Assembly (NCBI GenBank): GCA_023427125.1
Contig: JAEZBP010000042.1
Location: forward strand, 1-16,346
Reading direction: 5' to 3'
Length of the DNA stretch: 16,346 nt
Source: Pseudomonadota bacterium
Lineage (GTDB): Bacteria > Myxococcota_A > Polyangia > Polyangiales > Sandaracinaceae
Below the pieces are notes generated by a model. The model worked only from the letters and a program-made list of their open reading frames with translations, had not been told where the DNA came from and searched no databases. The translations under genes and the position numbers were made by a program. Position 1 is the stretch's first letter. Each line of letters opens with the position of its first letter. Of this stretch, positions 15,135-16,346 are shown one piece after another.

Positions 15135-15574
15135 CGACGATCCCGCGCGGCAAGGTCCCCGAGGGCGCGGCGGTGGTGGAGGGCGAGGTGCCCTTCCACG
15201 ACGTCGACCCGCTCCACATCGTGTGGCACGGCCACTACTTCAAGTACTTCGAGCTCGCGCGGACGGCGCTCTTCCGCCGCCACCGCATCGACGGGCCGGA
15301 CATGCTCGCGCTGGGCTATCGGCTCGTGATCGCGCACAGCGAGTGCCGGCACGTCTCGGCGCTGCGCTACGGCGATCGCTACCGGGTGAGCGCGTGGTTC
15401 CTCGACACCGCGCAGCGCATCCACGTGGCCTACGAGGTGTGGAACACGACCGAGGGCAAGCGGGCCGCGCGGGCCCGCACGGCGCTGGTCACGACCGATC
15501 CGGCCGGCGAGCTGCTCCTCGAGACGCCGGCGATCATGCAGGAGCGAATCCGGGAGGGCGCTCGTGCGTCGTAG
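15131..15574 (+). CDS. 4-hydroxybenzoyl-CoA-type hotdog thioesterase (ApeK-like)
   Basis: This is a 147-residue single-hotdog acyl thioesterase. The catalytic Asp region FHDVDPLHIVWHGHYFKYFE places D26 at the position of the active-site Asp of Pseudomonas 4-hydroxybenzoyl-CoA thioesterase (family pattern xDxDxxxIVxxxxY). The long-helix segment LGYRLVIAHSECRHVSALRYGDRY and the strand AYEVWNTTEGKRAARARTALVTTD follow, as in the YbgC/FadM group. In aryl polyene clusters the thioesterase is thought to release or edit acyl-ACP/CoA intermediates. The GTG start lies inside the ammonia-lyase stop (GTGA), and the 3' end overlaps the LolA-like gene by 11 bases. No internal dehydratase function is implied, although hotdog folds are shared with dehydratases; the D-x-D motif favours hydrolysis. 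Confidence 0.88.
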   Translation: MTTIPRGKVPEGAAVVEGEVPFHDVDPLHIVWHGHYFKYFELARTALFRRHRIDGPDMLALGYRLVIAHSECRHVSALRYGDRYRVSAWFLDTAQRIHVAYEVWNTTEGKRAARARTALVTTDPAGELLLETPAIMQERIREGARAS

Positions 15575-16223
15575 CGCCGTGCACGCCGTCAAGCTCCTCT
15601 TGGTCGCGCTGATCGCGCTGAGCATTCCGGGCGCCTTCGCTCGGCCCGCGAGCGCGCAGGACGCGCCGCCGCCCACGCTGGAGGGGCTGCTCGAGCGCTT
15701 CGCCTCTTCGCCCGGGTTCGAGGCGCGCTTCGTCGAGGAGAAGCGGATCGCGCTGCTCGCGGTGCCGGTGCGGAGCGAGGGGCAGATCTACTTCGCGCCG
15801 CCGGGGCGGCTGATGCGTCGGGTGACGCGGCCCGATCCGTCGGCGGCGTTGATCGCGGAGGGGCGGCTGCGGATGCGGCAGGGCGATCGGATCGAGGAGC
15901 TGACGATCGACGACAACCCGGTGCTGCGAGGGTTCATCGACAGCTTCCGCGCGGTGCTCGCGGGGGATCGCGCGGCGCTCGCGCGCTTCTACGACGCGAC
16001 GTACACGCCGAGCGCGGAGGGCTGGACGCTGGTGCTGCGGCCGCGCGGCGGGGCGCTCGCTCGTTTCCTCCGGGAGATCTGGCTGCGCGGCGACGGGGTG
16101 GTGATCCGGGAGATGCGGATGACGGAGGTCAACGGGGACGAGACGCGGACGACGTTCAGCGAGGTGGACACGCGGCGGCGCTTCTCGGCGGCGGAGGCGC
16201 GGGCGATCTTTCGCGTGGACTGA
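15564..16223 (+). CDS. LolA-like outer-membrane lipoprotein carrier protein (ApeL-like)
   Basis: This exported, periplasmic LolA-fold protein of 219 residues in aryl polyene clusters probably carries the hydrophobic pigment lipid across the periplasm to the outer membrane. The signal peptide is MRRSAVHAVKLLLVALIALS and onward, with a cleavage site predicted after ASA31 (Q32-D33 follow). The mature part shows the LolA-type start LEGLLERFASSPGFEARFVEEKRI, then the beta strands GQIYFAPPGRLMRRVTRP and LVLRPRGGALARFLREIWL. The GTG at 15564 is preceded by GGAGGG at 15553-15558 and overlaps the thioesterase end. In known clusters an MMPL-type exporter and a DUF3261 lipoprotein usually follow; here a repeat tract follows and no further gene is seen before the window ends. 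Chaperoning of the pigment, not of lipoproteins, is inferred from context. Confidence 0.88.
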   Translation: MRRSAVHAVKLLLVALIALSIPGAFARPASAQDAPPPTLEGLLERFASSPGFEARFVEEKRIALLAVPVRSEGQIYFAPPGRLMRRVTRPDPSAALIAEGRLRMRQGDRIEELTIDDNPVLRGFIDSFRAVLAGDRAALARFYDATYTPSAEGWTLVLRPRGGALARFLREIWLRGDGVVIREMRMTEVNGDETRTTFSEVDTRRRFSAAEARAIFRVD

Positions 16224-16225
16224 TC

Positions 16226-16287
16226 GGGCTCTCGCTTCCCGTTTCCCGCTTCTCGCTTTCGCTTCTCTTCGCTTCGCTTCGCTTCGC
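16226..16287. repeat. Pyrimidine-rich low-complexity tract with TTCGC tandem repeats
   Basis: Directly after the LolA-like stop codon the plus strand becomes a C/T/G tract built from variants of CGCTTTC and CGCTTCTC. It ends in four exact TTCGC copies (16268-16287). The base pattern differs sharply from coding DNA around it and resembles the repeat arms around the four-helix-bundle gene in character, though not in unit. Its role is unknown. Confidence 0.7.
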
Positions 16288-16346
16288 GTGAGGGCCGGGG
16301 CCTCGCCTTCGGCTCGGCTCCCGGCTTCGGCCGCTCCGAATCGGGC

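Noticed and set aside
16288..16346. A new reading frame from GTG 16288 to the window end
   Set aside because: Only 19 codons of Ala/Ser/Pro/Arg-rich low complexity, with no ribosome-binding site and no recognisable motif.

Overview
The window is very GC-rich, dense chromosomal DNA. The organism is probably a Myxococcota (delta-proteobacterial) bacterium. This rests on inference: a large Ser/Thr protein kinase with the HRDVSPQN catalytic loop and a C-terminal PEGA-like domain, a Cys-containing lipoprotein, and strong third-position GC bias. No rRNA or tRNA is visible, so the taxonomy cannot be fixed from this window.

Layout. Bases 1-2060 (minus strand) hold the N-terminal part of the kinase, which runs off the left edge. 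Bases 2304-3308 (minus) hold a lipoprotein of unknown function, with its own promoter candidate and a good intrinsic terminator at 2254-2283. From 3481 to 16223 all genes but one are on the plus strand. They form an aryl-polyene (APE / xanthomonadin / flexirubin-type) biosynthetic operon: ketosynthase (ApeO-like), chain-length-factor-like ketosynthase (ApeC-like), ketoreductase (FabG/ApeQ-like), a second ketosynthase (ApeR-like), a flavin-dependent halogenase-like enzyme, acyl carrier protein, a COG4648-type membrane protein (ApeG-like), AMP-dependent acyl ligase (ApeH-like), family-2 glycosyltransferase, HtrB/LPLAT-type acyltransferase, MIO-type aromatic ammonia-lyase, hotdog thioesterase (ApeK-like) and LolA-like carrier protein (ApeL-like). 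From the membrane-protein gene to the last gene every junction is a GTGA/ATGA stop-start overlap or an 11-base overlap, so this half is translationally coupled.

Proposed working. The ammonia-lyase makes an aryl-acrylate starter (coumarate- or cinnamate-like) from an aromatic amino acid. The AMP ligase loads it on the ACP. The type II ketosynthase/CLF pair and the second ketosynthase extend it, with the ketoreductase reducing each beta-keto group. The halogenase may decorate the aryl head, as in xanthomonadins. The thioesterase, glycosyltransferase, acyltransferase and LolA-like protein would release, anchor and move the pigment to the outer membrane. Dehydratases (ApeI/ApeP), a second ACP, the MMPL exporter and the DUF3261 lipoprotein are not in the window and should lie to the right or elsewhere.

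The one foreign-looking piece inside the operon is a minus-strand gene for a 23S-rRNA-intervening-sequence-type four-helix-bundle protein (5517-5873). It is bracketed by inverted, G-rich hexamer repeats and sits between the CLF and ketoreductase genes, roughly where a dehydratase gene is found in APE clusters I know. A second structured non-coding element, a 120-base imperfect palindrome (9704-9824), separates the ACP gene from the membrane-protein gene. A pyrimidine-rich TTCGC-repeat tract follows the last gene.
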